This document shows, piece after piece, positions 7,488 to 18,955 of a stretch of DNA of 64,000 nucleotides; within the stretch, counting starts at the first letter, position 1; each line of letters begins with the position of its first letter. The stretch is from an uncultured Burkholderiales bacterium. GTDB taxonomy: Bacteria > Pseudomonadota > Gammaproteobacteria > Burkholderiales > Burkholderiaceae_C. The position numbers and the translations under genes were made by a program. The stretch spans positions 1 to 64,000 of the forward strand of contig CAIJIT010000355.1 of NCBI GenBank assembly GCA_903820745.1. Reading direction: 5' to 3'. The notes below the pieces were generated by a model that did no database searches, was not told the origin of the DNA, and was given only the letters and a program-made list of their open reading frames with translations.

Positions 7488-7840
7488 AGCTAATTTTCAA
7501 GTTCACTTCGGCCCGTTCATCTATTCGCAAGGACAAAGCATTGCAGTTGGGATCGGCCGACATCATCCCGGAAGTCTTGTGCCTGGATCGTGCACAAATC
7601 GACAGCTATTCTACTTGCTGTCAACCGGCATCCGAGGTGAACTAATTGCCTATTTGACAAGTTTTCAGCAGGACCAAGCATGTTCAATGGCTGGCAATCA
7701 ATCCGTCGGACCGGGAATCCAGAAAACCATTCGCTGCAGCGGTCCGCCGGGCGGCAAGCTTTCAGCTTCAGCGCTGTCGATCCGCAAATATCGGTGCCAA
7801 AGTCATGCCATGATCGGCGCCATTCGCCGCAGGAGCCGGA
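7488..7840. other. Intergenic region between divergent genes
   Basis: No gene is supported in these 353 bp. The start-proximal end holds AGGAG 5 nt before the CheB-CheR ATG. A perfect 6-bp inverted repeat gacagc-N10-gctgtc at 7601-7622 could be an operator, and a TTGACA occurs at 7654-7659, but I find no convincing -10 box at the right spacing. Confidence 0.4.
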
Positions 7841-10800
7841 ATGGAAAAGAACCAAGAACCTGAGTATTTGCCCCCGCAACAAGACATAAAAACGGGCCCA
7901 ACGGTCGACATCAACGCTGCTGTTGATGGTCAAACGCCAGCCCGATCGACGCTGGACTTTCCGGTCGTCGGCATCGGTGCATCGGCCGGCGGTCTGGCAG
8001 CCTTCGAGGCTTTCCTCTCCGGCATTCCCAGAGAGAAGTTACCTGACATGGCCTATGTGTTGGTCCAGCATCTGGCGCCCGACCACAAGAGCTTGCTGGC
8101 CGAGTTGATCCGGCGCTACACCAGCTTGCGGGTGTATGAGGTCGAGGACGGCATACCCGTGCAGGTCAACTGCGCTTACATCATTCCTCCAGGGTGGGAT
8201 ATGGCTTTTGCGAACGGCCACTTGCAGTTGCTGGCTCCCCTTGCGCCGCGCGGCCAGCGCCTGCCGATTGATTTCTTTTTTCGTTCGCTGGCAGATGGCC
8301 TGGGAGACCATGCGATCGGCATCGTCCTTTCCGGCACGGGCAGCGACGGCACCTTGGGCCTGCGGGCGATCAAGGGCGAAGGCGGCTTGGCGATGGCTCA
8401 GTTGCCCACTTCGGCGGAGTTCGACGGCATGCCCAAAAGCGCTATCGCCACCGGCCTGGTCGACTTCCAGTTGCCCCCAGCCGAAATGCCAGCCAAATTG
8501 GCCCTCTATGTGAACCAGGCTTTGGGCCGACTAGGGCCGACCTCAAACCTGCCGCCGCAGCAGATCGAGAGCGCGCGCAGAAAAATCTTCCTGCTCCTGC
8601 GCAACCAGACGGGACATGACTTCTCCCAATACAAACCGAGCACGATCTACCGTCGCATCGAGCGCCGCATGGCCGTGCACCAGATCGAATCAATCAGCAT
8701 TTACGCCACGTATCTGCAGCAGGCACCGGATGAGGTCGACGCCTTGTTTCGCGAATTGCTGATCGGCGTGACCAGTTTCTTTCGCGATTCGGCGGCTTTC
8801 CAGACCTTTGAGAATGAAGTCATTGCCCAGCTCCTGCGCGACCGCCTGAGCGATGACCCGATCCGTATCTGGGTTGCCGGCTGCTCGACCGGCGAAGAGA
8901 CCTACTCGATCGGCATGCTGCTGATGGAGCAGATGACGAAGATGAGCTGTCATGTTCCGGTGCAACTGTTCGCAACCGATCTCGACCCCCGAGCGATTGC
9001 CTTCGCCCGTGCAGGGCTTTACCCGGCCAATATCGCCGCAGACGTGGCGCCAGAACGTCTGAAGCGGTTCTTCAGTGGTGAAGCCAATGGCCAATGGAGG
9101 GTTCTGAAAAGCATTCGCGACATGGTGATTTTTTCGGAGCACGACGTCCTGAAAGATCCTCCATTCTCCCGTATCGACCTGATCAGCTGCCGGAATCTGT
9201 TGATCTATCTGGACCTGGACTTGCAGAAAAGACTGATCCCGCTGTTTCATTATGCGATCAAGCCGGGCGGCTGGCTGTTTCTGGGTAATTCAGAAGGCGT
9301 CGGCGAATTTGAACGGCTTTTCTCGCCGATCAAGGGCAAGGCCAAATTGTTTCAGCGCAGCTCCGATGTTGTCGATAAACCGCCGACCAGCTTGTGGCGG
9401 CTGCCTAACCAGGTCGACCGGAGTTTTACGGCCAGACAGCCAGGCAAGCCCCTGCCAACAGCCAAGCCGACCCTGCGCGAAATTGCCGAACAGTCGATCC
9501 TGCGCCACTTAGCCCCTGTTTCTGCCCTGCTCGACGAACGTGGCGATGTCCTGTACCTACATGGACGCAGCGGCAAATACCTGGAGCCTGCATCGGGCGA
9601 AACCGGTCCCAGCAATATTCTGAAGATGGCCCGCGAAGGCCTGCGCGCGCCGTTGGCGGCAACTTTGCGCCGGGTCGTGGCCAGCCAGCAGCAGGCTGCA
9701 GTCAACCAGCTGAGTGTCAAGACCAATGGCAATTACACCCTGGTTGACCTGACCATCTACCCACTGAGTCAGCCCAAGCCGGCAGCGCCGGAAGCGAATC
9801 TTTTCATGCTGATGTTGGCCGACAGCCCTTTGCCGGAGGTTGATCTGAATGCGGCGCCGGGGGCGACGCCGGGGCAGCCGGACCTGGTCGAAGCTGAAAA
9901 ACATATTGCAGCGCTGGAGCAGGAATTGTGCTCCAAGGATGACTTCCTGCTGAGCGGCCAAGAGGCGCTGCAAAGGGCCAACGAGGAGCTCAAGTCAGCG
10001 GTCGAGGAAATGCAATCGGTCAACGAGGAACTGCAGTCGACCAACGAAGAGTTGGAGACTTCCAAGGAGGAGTTGCAATCGGTCAATGAAGAGCTGGCGA
10101 CTGTCAACACCGAGTTGCAGACCAAGGTGCAGGACCTTTCGCGGGCCAATAACGACATGAACAATTTGCTCGCCGGCACCGGCATCGGCACGGTGTTCGT
10201 CGACCATCAACTGCGCATCCTTCGCTTCACGCCTGCGGCCAGCGAAATCATCAACCTGATCCTCAGCGACATCGGTCGACCGGTCAGCCATATCGTCAAC
10301 AACCTGGTCGGCTATGACCGCGTGGCCAGGGACTTGCAGGATGTTCTCGACCATCTGACACCGCTGGCCATCGAGGTGCAATCGCTGCAAGGCCGCTGGT
10401 ATATGCTGAGGATCCAGCCTTATAGAACGCTTGAAAACGTGATCGAAGGCGCAGTAATGACCTTTGTCGACATCAGTGAACTGAAACAGGCCGAGGCAGC
10501 GCTGCGACAATCGTCGCTGGAGTTGCAGCGTCTCGCAGCGATCATCCGCGATGCCAACGACGCCATCAGCGTGCATGATTTGAACGGCCGTATCCTGGCC
10601 TGGAACCCGGGGGCGGAACGCCTTTATGGCTGGAGTGAGGCGGAGGCCTTGACGATGAACAGGATTGATCTGATCGTGCCGGAACTCAGAGAGCAGGCCA
10701 TGGACAAGTTGTTGCAGTTGAGCAAGGCACAAATTCTGCAACCCTACAGCACGCCAAGACTGACAAAATCAGGCACCATGATCACCGTCTCGACCGTCGC

Positions 10801-10882
10801 CACGCCGCTGAAGAACGAGACCGGTGAGGTCTATGCGATTGCGAACACCGAGCGGGCTGCCACTGTGAACGAGTCGAAGTGA
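7841..10882 (+). CDS. CheB-CheR-PAS fusion protein (1013 aa)
   Basis: The N-terminus is a CheB methylesterase domain (about 38-225) with its triad visible: Ser48 in GIGASAGG, His77 in LVQHLAPDH and Asp169 in LSGTGSDGTLG. A CheR methyltransferase follows (about 245-510) with the SAM-binding segment AGCSTGEE at 346-353. Then comes a coiled coil rich in NEELQSxNEEL repeats (about 705-775), a PAS domain starting at NNLLAGTGIGTVFVD, and a second PAS near RDANDAISVHDLNGRILAW. No receiver domain precedes CheB, so activation is not by CheA-type phosphorylation. No histidine-kinase domain is present. The stop overlaps the GTG start of the next gene by 4 bp, so the two are translationally coupled. Such fusions are thought to sense and signal through PAS domains; receptor partners are not in this window. 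AGGAG precedes the ATG by 5 nt. Confidence 0.93.
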   Translation: MEKNQEPEYLPPQQDIKTGPTVDINAAVDGQTPARSTLDFPVVGIGASAGGLAAFEAFLSGIPREKLPDMAYVLVQHLAPDHKSLLAELIRRYTSLRVYEVEDGIPVQVNCAYIIPPGWDMAFANGHLQLLAPLAPRGQRLPIDFFFRSLADGLGDHAIGIVLSGTGSDGTLGLRAIKGEGGLAMAQLPTSAEFDGMPKSAIATGLVDFQLPPAEMPAKLALYVNQALGRLGPTSNLPPQQIESARRKIFLLLRNQTGHDFSQYKPSTIYRRIERRMAVHQIESISIYATYLQQAPDEVDALFRELLIGVTSFFRDSAAFQTFENEVIAQLLRDRLSDDPIRIWVAGCSTGEETYSIGMLLMEQMTKMSCHVPVQLFATDLDPRAIAFARAGLYPANIAADVAPERLKRFFSGEANGQWRVLKSIRDMVIFSEHDVLKDPPFSRIDLISCRNLLIYLDLDLQKRLIPLFHYAIKPGGWLFLGNSEGVGEFERLFSPIKGKAKLFQRSSDVVDKPPTSLWRLPNQVDRSFTARQPGKPLPTAKPTLREIAEQSILRHLAPVSALLDERGDVLYLHGRSGKYLEPASGETGPSNILKMAREGLRAPLAATLRRVVASQQQAAVNQLSVKTNGNYTLVDLTIYPLSQPKPAAPEANLFMLMLADSPLPEVDLNAAPGATPGQPDLVEAEKHIAALEQELCSKDDFLLSGQEALQRANEELKSAVEEMQSVNEELQSTNEELETSKEELQSVNEELATVNTELQTKVQDLSRANNDMNNLLAGTGIGTVFVDHQLRILRFTPAASEIINLILSDIGRPVSHIVNNLVGYDRVARDLQDVLDHLTPLAIEVQSLQGRWYMLRIQPYRTLENVIEGAVMTFVDISELKQAEAALRQSSLELQRLAAIIRDANDAISVHDLNGRILAWNPGAERLYGWSEAEALTMNRIDLIVPELREQAMDKLLQLSKAQILQPYSTPRLTKSGTMITVSTVATPLKNETGEVYAIANTERAATVNESK

Positions 10883-13608
10883 AACCATTCAAGGTTGTCG
10901 ATGACCGCTATCTGGTTGATAGCGCCGATGCCGGGGCGTTGCAGCGCCTGGCCGAAACCGCCCTTCGCAGCGGCCATGCAACGGCGCCGGATGCCATGGC
11001 GCCGCAGGATCTGCAGCAATTGCTGCAGGATCTGCAACTGCATCAGATCGAACTGGAGATGCAGAACGAGGAGCTGCGCCGGGTACAGCAAGAACTCGAA
11101 GCCAGCAAGGCCGGTTATGTCGAACTCTACGATCAGGCCCCGGTTGGCTATTGCCTGATCGACAGCCAGGGTCTGGTCCAGCAGGCCAATCTGACCCTGT
11201 CGACGATGTTGGGTCTGAGCCGCGAGGACTTGCTGCAGCGCTCGCTGACACCCTGTTTCGACCGCCAAGATCAGGACAATTTTTACCTGCTGTGCCGGCA
11301 ATTGCATCAGGACAAGCAGGCACGATCAGGCGAATTCCGCCTGCGCAAGGCCGATGGCAGCCAGATTTGGGTGCAACTGACCGCCAGCGACGATGCGGGG
11401 TCGGGCTTGCGGGTCGTGGTCAGCGAAATCCACCGCCTCAAAGTGACCGAGCAAAAGCTGCGCCTGAGCGAGGATTTCAACCAGGCGGTGATGAATTCGG
11501 TTGGTGAACATATCGCCGTGCTTGATCCACAGGGCCTAGTGCTCGCAGTCAATGGGGCCTGGAAGCGCTTTGTGCAGGCCAGTCAAGCTCCTACCGCCTT
11601 GACTGATCCGGTCGGTCTCGACTATCTGGCGATCTTCACCCAGGTGCATGGCGAGCCGAATCAAAAGGAGGCGCTGCTCACCCAGAACGGCATCCGGGCG
11701 GTGTTGAGCGGCACGCAGCAGGAGTTCCAGGTTGACTACCCCAGCCATACGGCCAAGGAGCCGCGCTGGTTCCGCATCAATGTGACGCCGATGCGGGGTG
11801 AGCGGCGCGGCGCTGTGATCAGCCATACCAACATCACCCAGAGCAAGCAGGCGGAGATGGAATTGCGTTCCGGCCGCAAGGCCTTGCGCGAGGCCGCCCA
11901 GCACAAGCAGGCGATTCTCGACAATCTAGTCGACGGCTTCATCACCGTCGATACCAAGGGACGGATCGAATCGTTCAACCCTGCCGCCAGCGCCATCTTT
12001 GGTTACACGCAGGACGATGTGCTGGGCCGTGATGCCTCGCTATTGATGGCGGCTTCGCCGCGACATCGGGAAGAATTCATTCCAAGCCGGGTCGGCAAGA
12101 CCGGCAGCCCGCGCGAGGTTACCGGCTTGCGCCGCGATGACAGCCGGTTTCCGATGCGCTTGGCGGTATCGCGGCTGGCCGTCAATGGCCACATCACCTT
12201 CCTCTGCCTGGTGCGCGACATCACGTCGGAACGTCAGCAACTCGAGGATATTCACCGGCTGGCTTTTTATGACCCCTTGACCAACCTGCCGAATCGGCGC
12301 TTGTTGCTCGACCGGTTGAAGCAGGCGATGGCAACAGCCAAGCGCACCAAAGCCCATGGCGCGTTGATGTTCCTCGACCTCGATCACTTCAAGCGACTCA
12401 ATGACAGCCTGGGTCACGCAATGGGTGACATGCTGCTGCAGCAGGTCGCGCAGCGCTTGAGCGCCTGCATTGGCGTTGACGACAGTGTGTCGCGCTTGGG
12501 CGGCGACGAATTCGTGATCCTGATCGAATCGATCAGCCCTCAGGCCAAGGATGCCGCCACCCATGCCGACCGCATCGCCCGCAAGATTGTGCTGGCGCTG
12601 GGCGAGCCCTATGGGCTGAAGGAGCATCGCCTGAGCAGCACGCCGAGCATCGGCATCGTGCTGTTCATGGACGGCGATGACACGGTTCATGATCTGCTCA
12701 AGAAGGCCGACCTGACGATGTACCAGGCCAAGAGCGCCGGCCGCAACCAGGCGATTTTTTATGATCCGGCGATGTTGGCGGCCCTTGATGCGACGGTCGA
12801 AATTGAAGACGATCTGATTGAGGCCTTGCTGGCGCAGCAGTTCGTCCTGCATTACCAGGTGCAGGTCGACGGGCATGGCAAAGTCACGGGTGCGGAAGCG
12901 CTGGTGCGCTGGCAGCACCCACGGCGTGGGCTGATGCTGCCCGGCGATTTCATCCCTGTCGCCGAAAACATGGGGCTGATCCTGGCGCTCGGAAAATGGG
13001 TGCTGCAGACTGCTTGCGAGCAACTGGTTGCCTGGGGACAGATGCCGGAGCGCGAAGATTGGACGCTGTCGGTCAACGTCAGCGCAACCCAGTTCGCACA
13101 GGTCGACTTTGTTGCCGAAGTGGTTGACGCTTTGCAAAAAACCGGTGCCAACCCTTATTTGCTGAAGCTGGAGCTGACCGAAAGCATGTTGGTCAAGGAT
13201 GTCGAAGATGTCATTGCCAAGATGACTGCGATCAAGGCCCATGGCGTGAGCTTCTCGCTCGACGACTTCGGCACCGGTTATTCGTCGCTATCGCATCTGA
13301 AACGGCTGCCGTTGGACCAGATCAAGATCGATCAGTCATTTGTCCGCGAGGTCCTGACCGACCCGAGCGATGCCGTGATCGCCCGCACCATCCTCAGGCT
13401 AGGCAACAGCCTGGGGCTCAAGGTGATCGCCGAGGGAGTTGAAACAGCCGGTCAGCAGGCGTTTTTGTCGGCGATCGGCTGCCAGGCTTTCCAGGGTTAT
13501 TACTTCGGGCGGCCGGTGCCTGCCGATGAATTGGCGCCCGCATTGACCGCCGATGTCACTCTGCAGGGCCCGCTATTTCAAGCGACAACCATGCCGTCGA
13601 TCACCTGA
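10879..13608 (+). CDS. PAS-GGDEF-EAL cyclic-di-GMP protein (909 aa)
   Basis: After an N-terminal coiled coil (about 40-80) come three PAS-like domains (about 75-190, 200-325 and 340-455), then GGDEF (about 455-625) and EAL (about 640-895). The diguanylate cyclase signature RLGGDEF is intact (GGDEF 541-545). The phosphodiesterase domain has [11 protein letters not shown] (EAL 673-675) and [10 protein letters not shown]. The product-inhibition I-site RxxD is not conserved: the residue aligned with its Arg is Gly ([14 protein letters not shown]). Both activities therefore look possible, with PAS domains as the sensors. It starts at a GTG overlapping the CheB-CheR stop by 4 bp, and its last 31 bp overlap the convergent ATPase gene. 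Confidence 0.93.
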   Translation: MKPFKVVDDRYLVDSADAGALQRLAETALRSGHATAPDAMAPQDLQQLLQDLQLHQIELEMQNEELRRVQQELEASKAGYVELYDQAPVGYCLIDSQGLVQQANLTLSTMLGLSREDLLQRSLTPCFDRQDQDNFYLLCRQLHQDKQARSGEFRLRKADGSQIWVQLTASDDAGSGLRVVVSEIHRLKVTEQKLRLSEDFNQAVMNSVGEHIAVLDPQGLVLAVNGAWKRFVQASQAPTALTDPVGLDYLAIFTQVHGEPNQKEALLTQNGIRAVLSGTQQEFQVDYPSHTAKEPRWFRINVTPMRGERRGAVISHTNITQSKQAEMELRSGRKALREAAQHKQAILDNLVDGFITVDTKGRIESFNPAASAIFGYTQDDVLGRDASLLMAASPRHREEFIPSRVGKTGSPREVTGLRRDDSRFPMRLAVSRLAVNGHITFLCLVRDITSERQQLEDIHRLAFYDPLTNLPNRRLLLDRLKQAMATAKRTKAHGALMFLDLDHFKRLNDSLGHAMGDMLLQQVAQRLSACIGVDDSVSRLGGDEFVILIESISPQAKDAATHADRIARKIVLALGEPYGLKEHRLSSTPSIGIVLFMDGDDTVHDLLKKADLTMYQAKSAGRNQAIFYDPAMLAALDATVEIEDDLIEALLAQQFVLHYQVQVDGHGKVTGAEALVRWQHPRRGLMLPGDFIPVAENMGLILALGKWVLQTACEQLVAWGQMPEREDWTLSVNVSATQFAQVDFVAEVVDALQKTGANPYLLKLELTESMLVKDVEDVIAKMTAIKAHGVSFSLDDFGTGYSSLSHLKRLPLDQIKIDQSFVREVLTDPSDAVIARTILRLGNSLGLKVIAEGVETAGQQAFLSAIGCQAFQGYYFGRPVPADELAPALTADVTLQGPLFQATTMPSIT

Positions 13609-14280
13609 ATGATCTTGTCGCAGCGCGCCGCCAAGGCAGCGTTGTGGGTCACGAACAGGACCGCCGTGCCCTGTTCGCGGTTGAAGCGGCGCAGCAATTC
13701 GAACACCGCATCAGCACTCTTGCTGTCGAGATTGCCGGTGGGCTCGTCAGCCAGCAACAGGGCTGGGTTCATCGCCAGCGCGCGCGCCACGGCGACACGT
13801 TGCTGCTGGCCCCCGCTCAGATTGCCGGCCAGATTGTCTTGCCAGGCCGAAAGCCCGACCGCGTCGATCAACTCGGCAGCCTGCTGCCGCATCGCCGGAT
13901 TCGGGAAACCGGCTGCACCCAGCAGCGGCAGCATCACGTTTTCCAACGCAGTGAAGGCGGTGATCAGGTAGTGGTACTGGAACACGAAGCCGATGCTGTG
14001 GCCTCTTAGCCGAGTCAGCGCATGGTCCGGCAATTCGGTGGTTTCCTCGCCGCAGACCTGCAGCGTGCCGCTGGTCGGACGATCGAGCAGGCCGACGATG
14101 TTCAGCAAGGTGCTTTTGCCTGAACCCGATGGGCCCATCACGGCACAGAATTCGCCCTTGCAGAGCGTCAGGTTGATACCATGCAGGACTTCGGTTTCGA
14201 TCGGCTTGCCAAGATTGAAGGCCTTGCGCACGGCCCGCAATTGCACCACCACTTCGCCGCCGGGGACAGGATTGATGGCT

Positions 14281-14288
<8 letters not shown>
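13578..14288 (-). CDS. ABC exporter ATPase (MacB/LolD/DevA type)
   Basis: The 236-aa nucleotide-binding subunit has Walker [16 protein letters not shown], signature [15 protein letters not shown], Walker [13 protein letters not shown] and the switch His in FVTHN. The DEPTGNLD form and the overall match are typical of the MacB/LolD/DevA subfamily, which uses ATP hydrolysis for mechanotransmission by a FtsX-type permease. It starts with GTG at 14288, overlapping the permease stop by 8 bp. It is third in an adaptor-permease-ATPase operon. Its 3' end overlaps the convergent GGDEF-EAL gene by 31 bp. Confidence 0.93.
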
Positions 14289-15498
<1,210 letters not shown>

Positions 15499-15502
15499 GG
15501 CC

Positions 15503-16714
15503 TCAACGCGCCCTTGCCCGGACTCCCGCAACGACTGCTTGCGAAGTGGGTATCACCGTCTCTCCCTCGCTGAGCCCCTCGAGCAATTCAACCCAGAGAT
15601 TGCTGCGCAGACCCAAACGCACCATGCGCTTTTCGGTCCGGCCATCAAGCAGGCGCAGCACCCAGGGCGATCCGCTGTCGATCTCATGGATCACGCGTGG
15701 CGACACCAGCAAGGCTTTGGGCCGCCTCGCAACTTCAATGTCGACCGAGACTGTCATGTCCTGCCTGAGCGTCGCCGGTGCATCGGCCACATCGAGTTTG
15801 ACCTGGACCGCACCGGTCTGCAGATTGATGCCTGGATTGATATAGGCCAGCCTGGCGGAGAACTGCTGCTGCGGATAGGCATCGGCCGAACTCAGGGCCG
15901 GTTGCCCGACAGCCAGCAGGCGCAGATTGCGCTCGTCGACTTCCACCACCAATTGGGTGCTGCCCAGCGGTGACAGCACCATCAGCACCTTGCCGGGTTG
16001 GACCACATCACCAACCTCGACATTGCGAGCGATCAGGACGCCGCTGAAAGGCGCTTTGATCTTTGTGTAAGCGGCGCGCGCATGGGCGGCCAAGGCGGTC
16101 TGTCTGGCCTCGAGAATGGCCGTCGAAGCGATCTCATGATCGCTGCCGCTGGCCAAGGAACTTGCATACAGCTTCTGCGCGGAAGTCATCTGTGCGCCGG
16201 CCAGGGCAGCGGCCTTGCGGACCTCATCGAGCGCTGCATCGCCGATGAAACCCTGCGCGAACAGGGCCTGGTTGCGGCGCAAGGCGGCGTTGGCATTGTT
16301 CAGATTGGCCTCGGCCTGACGCAGGTTCTGCTCGGCCACCGGCGACTGGACTTCGCGCAGTTGACGCAGGCGGGAATGAGCCTGCACCACGGCCATTTCG
16401 GCCTGCTGCTCCACCGCGTCCAGTTCCACGCTGTCGAGCAAGATCAGTAATTCGCCAGCCTTGACGCTCTGCCCTTCAAGCACCGGGACGCGCCTGACGG
16501 TGCTGGTGATCTGCGCGCCGATGTCGACGCGGTGCGGCGCCTCGACATGACCGCTGGCGACCACCGATTGAACGAAATCCCGACGTACAACGGCCTCGAC
16601 AGCGACTTCCGGGCCCTGCCACCAGCGCAATACGAACCAGCACAGCAGCGCAATCGAAGGCAGGCCGAACAGGATCAGTTTGAAGGGGCGTGGAAGCCGG
16701 AGGCTCATCGTCAT
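15503..16714 (-). CDS. HlyD/MacA-type periplasmic adaptor
   Basis: A basic N-terminus and a membrane anchor (FKLILFGLPSIALLCWFVL) are followed by a lipoyl half-motif (VEAPHRVDIGAQITSTV... VLEGQSVKAGELLILLDS), a long alpha-hairpin (about 100-190) and the second half-motif (IKAPFSGVLIARNVEVGDVV), then beta-barrel and membrane-proximal domains. That is the MacA/DevB adaptor order. I chose ATG 16714; a TTG at 16777 adds 21 residues without helping the anchor. It begins the exporter operon. No outer-membrane TolC-like gene is nearby, so an export duct would have to be encoded elsewhere. Confidence 0.9.
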   Translation of the reverse strand: MTMSLRLPRPFKLILFGLPSIALLCWFVLRWWQGPEVAVEAVVRRDFVQSVVASGHVEAPHRVDIGAQITSTVRRVPVLEGQSVKAGELLILLDSVELDAVEQQAEMAVVQAHSRLRQLREVQSPVAEQNLRQAEANLNNANAALRRNQALFAQGFIGDAALDEVRKAAALAGAQMTSAQKLYASSLASGSDHEIASTAILEARQTALAAHARAAYTKIKAPFSGVLIARNVEVGDVVQPGKVLMVLSPLGSTQLVVEVDERNLRLLAVGQPALSSADAYPQQQFSARLAYINPGINLQTGAVQVKLDVADAPATLRQDMTVSVDIEVARRPKALLVSPRVIHEIDSGSPWVLRLLDGRTEKRMVRLGLRSNLWVELLEGLSEGETVIPTSQAVVAGVRARAR

Positions 16715-16854
16715 GCGGCTCGCTGGAGACTGCTGGGAGGCGGCTTTCAGGCCGGAAGGCTTGAAAGCGATCGGCAATTCTCAACGTTCAGCCGCGGCCG
16801 GGCTTGATCGATGTCAACTATGGGAGCCAGGCCTCAGCAAGCCGGCGGTCAAGC

Positions 16855-17619
16855 TCAGGAGAAATTCGGGGCCTCGACGCCGCCATCGACGCCAAGCACC
16901 TTGCCGGTGATCCAGTTGGCCGCCGGCGAGAGCAGGAACAGCGCTGCAGCTGCGATGTCGTCGGGGCGGCCGAGCCGGGCCATCGGCGTCGTCTGCACCA
17001 GTCGGGCGCGTCGTTCCGGCGTCAGGTAAGGCGCCAGGGCACCGGTCTCGATCGTGCCGGGCTCGATCGCGTTGATTCGGATATGCGGGGCATAGTCCTG
17101 TGCCAGGTTGCGCGTCAGCTGATTCAGCGCCGCCTTGGCCGCACCGTAAGCGCTGAAATGCTTTTGCGCATAGCGCGCCGCGACCGAGGAGATATTGACC
17201 ACCGCACCGTCGCCTGCCGCCCGCATCGAGGCGGCGACTTTCTGGGTCAGCAAGAAGGCGGGAGTGACATTGCCGGCCAGCACCTGGTTGAAAGCCGCGC
17301 CGCTCATTTTTTCGGGATGATTGGGACCGGCGCCGCCGGCATTGTTGACCAGCAGATGGATGCCACCGAGCTGCGCTATCGTTTGCGCCACCAAGTGGTC
17401 GAGCTGCGCCTCGTCGCCAACATCGCAGGGCACGGCAATGGCGCGCCGGCCCATGGCGCGGATTTCGGAAGCCACCAGTTCCAGATCGGACCGGGTGCGC
17501 GCCGCCAGCGCCACGTCGGCTCCGGCGCCAGCCAGCGCGAGCGCGCAGGCCCGGCCGATGCCTTTGCCCGCGCCTGTGACGATGGCGACCTTGCCTTGGA
17601 GTGAAAAAAGCGCGCTCAT
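16855..17619 (-). CDS. Short-chain dehydrogenase/reductase (SDR)
   Basis: The 254-aa classical SDR has the cofactor motif TGAGKGIG near residue 15, NNAGG at about 92 and catalytic Ser...YGAAK (YxxxK) at about 155. The residue after the second strand is Arg in AARTRSD, which often favours NADP(H). The C-terminus has the usual WITGKVLGVDGG. Its ATG overlaps the stop of the MFS gene before it (ATGA), so it is coupled to that transporter and closes the eight-gene operon. It probably oxidises or reduces a hydroxyl or keto intermediate; the substrate is not determinable. Confidence 0.9.
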   Translation of the reverse strand: MSALFSLQGKVAIVTGAGKGIGRACALALAGAGADVALAARTRSDLELVASEIRAMGRRAIAVPCDVGDEAQLDHLVAQTIAQLGGIHLLVNNAGGAGPNHPEKMSGAAFNQVLAGNVTPAFLLTQKVAASMRAAGDGAVVNISSVAARYAQKHFSAYGAAKAALNQLTRNLAQDYAPHIRINAIEPGTIETGALAPYLTPERRARLVQTTPMARLGRPDDIAAAALFLLSPAANWITGKVLGVDGGVEAPNFS

Positions 17620-18947
17620 GGGGTCCCGATCGAAGTTTCATAGCGCTGTAACTCGACAACGAAATGTCGCCGCCAGCGCCAGACCAACAGCGCTGCCAGG
17701 GTGCCGAAAGTCAGTCCGATGATGATCAGCGACTGGCCGAGCTTGAGCGGATCCTTGAACCACAGGTCGGTCAGCGCACCGGCGACCGGAATGCCCATGA
17801 AGGCGACGATGAAGATCAAGAGGTAGAGCAAGGCAGCAGCCTGGGCCCGGAACTCGTTGACGGTGATCGCCTGGATCGCAGCAGTCACCGGACCCAGCGC
17901 CATACCGGCACAGAACATCGCCGCCCAGACCATGGCCATGCCCCAGACCACATCGCCGGCCATCTGACTCAAGGCTGCTGCAGGGGTGGCCGCCAGGGTG
18001 GCGAGCAGCAATACGAGCAACTTGCCGTCTTTATGGCCGCGACGCTCCAGCGCACCGGCCAGCCAACCGCCGAACAAGGTTCCAGGCGCCCCGGCGATCA
18101 GATAACCGAGGCCGAGCCATACGCCCGCCGTGGTGCTGGGCAAATGATGGGCCCGCTCAAACGCGGTCGGCAGCCAGAAAGACAGCGCGACAAAGGGCAG
18201 GACAAACAGCGCATAGCCAAAATAGCAAACACCATAAGCGCGCCGACGCGGGCTCAGATAGGCCAGGAAGGCCTTGAAGCTCGGGCTGCCGCCAGCTTGC
18301 GCCTGGCGTATCGGTTCGCGCACCCGCAGCATCAACAAAAAGGGCAGGATCCCGACCAATCCCAGGCCCAGCATCACCAGGCGCCAGGGCGCCATCGGCG
18401 CCCCACCCCAGCTTAAATGCGGCGCGATCCAGGGGCTCAGCGCCAGCAGGCCGGCGACCAGCACCGAAGCCAGCGCGTTACCGATCGAGGCGGCCGCGGC
18501 AAAGATGCTCAGCGGTTGCGACAAACGCTGCGCCGCGAACACATTGGCGATCATCGAGTTGGCGGCCGGCCCCAGCGTCGCATCACCGACCGAAAGCAGC
18601 AGCCTGGCCAGACAAAGTGTCCAAAAACCGATGGCCAGCCCGCTGGCCATCGTCATCAAGCTCCAGCCAATCAAGCCGGCAATGATCAGCCATTTACGGC
18701 TGAACTGGTCGGCAATGCGCGCCAGCGGCAGCCCGGCCAAAGCATAGAAAACACCAGTGACTAGGCCACCGATCAAGCCGGTCTGGGTGTCATTGAGGCC
18801 GAGCTCATGCTGCATCGGCGTGACGAGCAAGGTCATCGCAAAGCGATCGATCTGCGCCATCACATTGCAAGCAGTCAGGGCCAGCACCAGGTACCAGGCA
18901 TGGGGATAACTGGCGGGCAGCGACACAGACTGTTGAGGGCTGTTCAT
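17616..18947 (-). CDS. MFS transporter, spinster-like
   Basis: The 443-aa protein has about 12 hydrophobic segments. The first helix ends in the family motif QIDRFAMTLLVTPMQHELGL and the loop 2-3 motif is GLPLARIADQFSRK. It belongs to the same paralogous group as the MFS genes at 22849, 27374 and 44579, which share DR-x-(M/L)-x2-(L/I)-(L/I)-x-P-(V/L/M)-(K/Q). It lies 8 bp after the aldehyde dehydrogenase gene and overlaps the SDR. Probably takes up or exports the operon's substrate. Confidence 0.9.
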   Translation of the reverse strand: MNSPQQSVSLPASYPHAWYLVLALTACNVMAQIDRFAMTLLVTPMQHELGLNDTQTGLIGGLVTGVFYALAGLPLARIADQFSRKWLIIAGLIGWSLMTMASGLAIGFWTLCLARLLLSVGDATLGPAANSMIANVFAAQRLSQPLSIFAAAASIGNALASVLVAGLLALSPWIAPHLSWGGAPMAPWRLVMLGLGLVGILPFLLMLRVREPIRQAQAGGSPSFKAFLAYLSPRRRAYGVCYFGYALFVLPFVALSFWLPTAFERAHHLPSTTAGVWLGLGYLIAGAPGTLFGGWLAGALERRGHKDGKLLVLLLATLAATPAAALSQMAGDVVWGMAMVWAAMFCAGMALGPVTAAIQAITVNEFRAQAAALLYLLIFIVAFMGIPVAGALTDLWFKDPLKLGQSLIIIGLTFGTLAALLVWRWRRHFVVELQRYETSIGTP

Positions 18948-18955
18948 GCGGTCGC

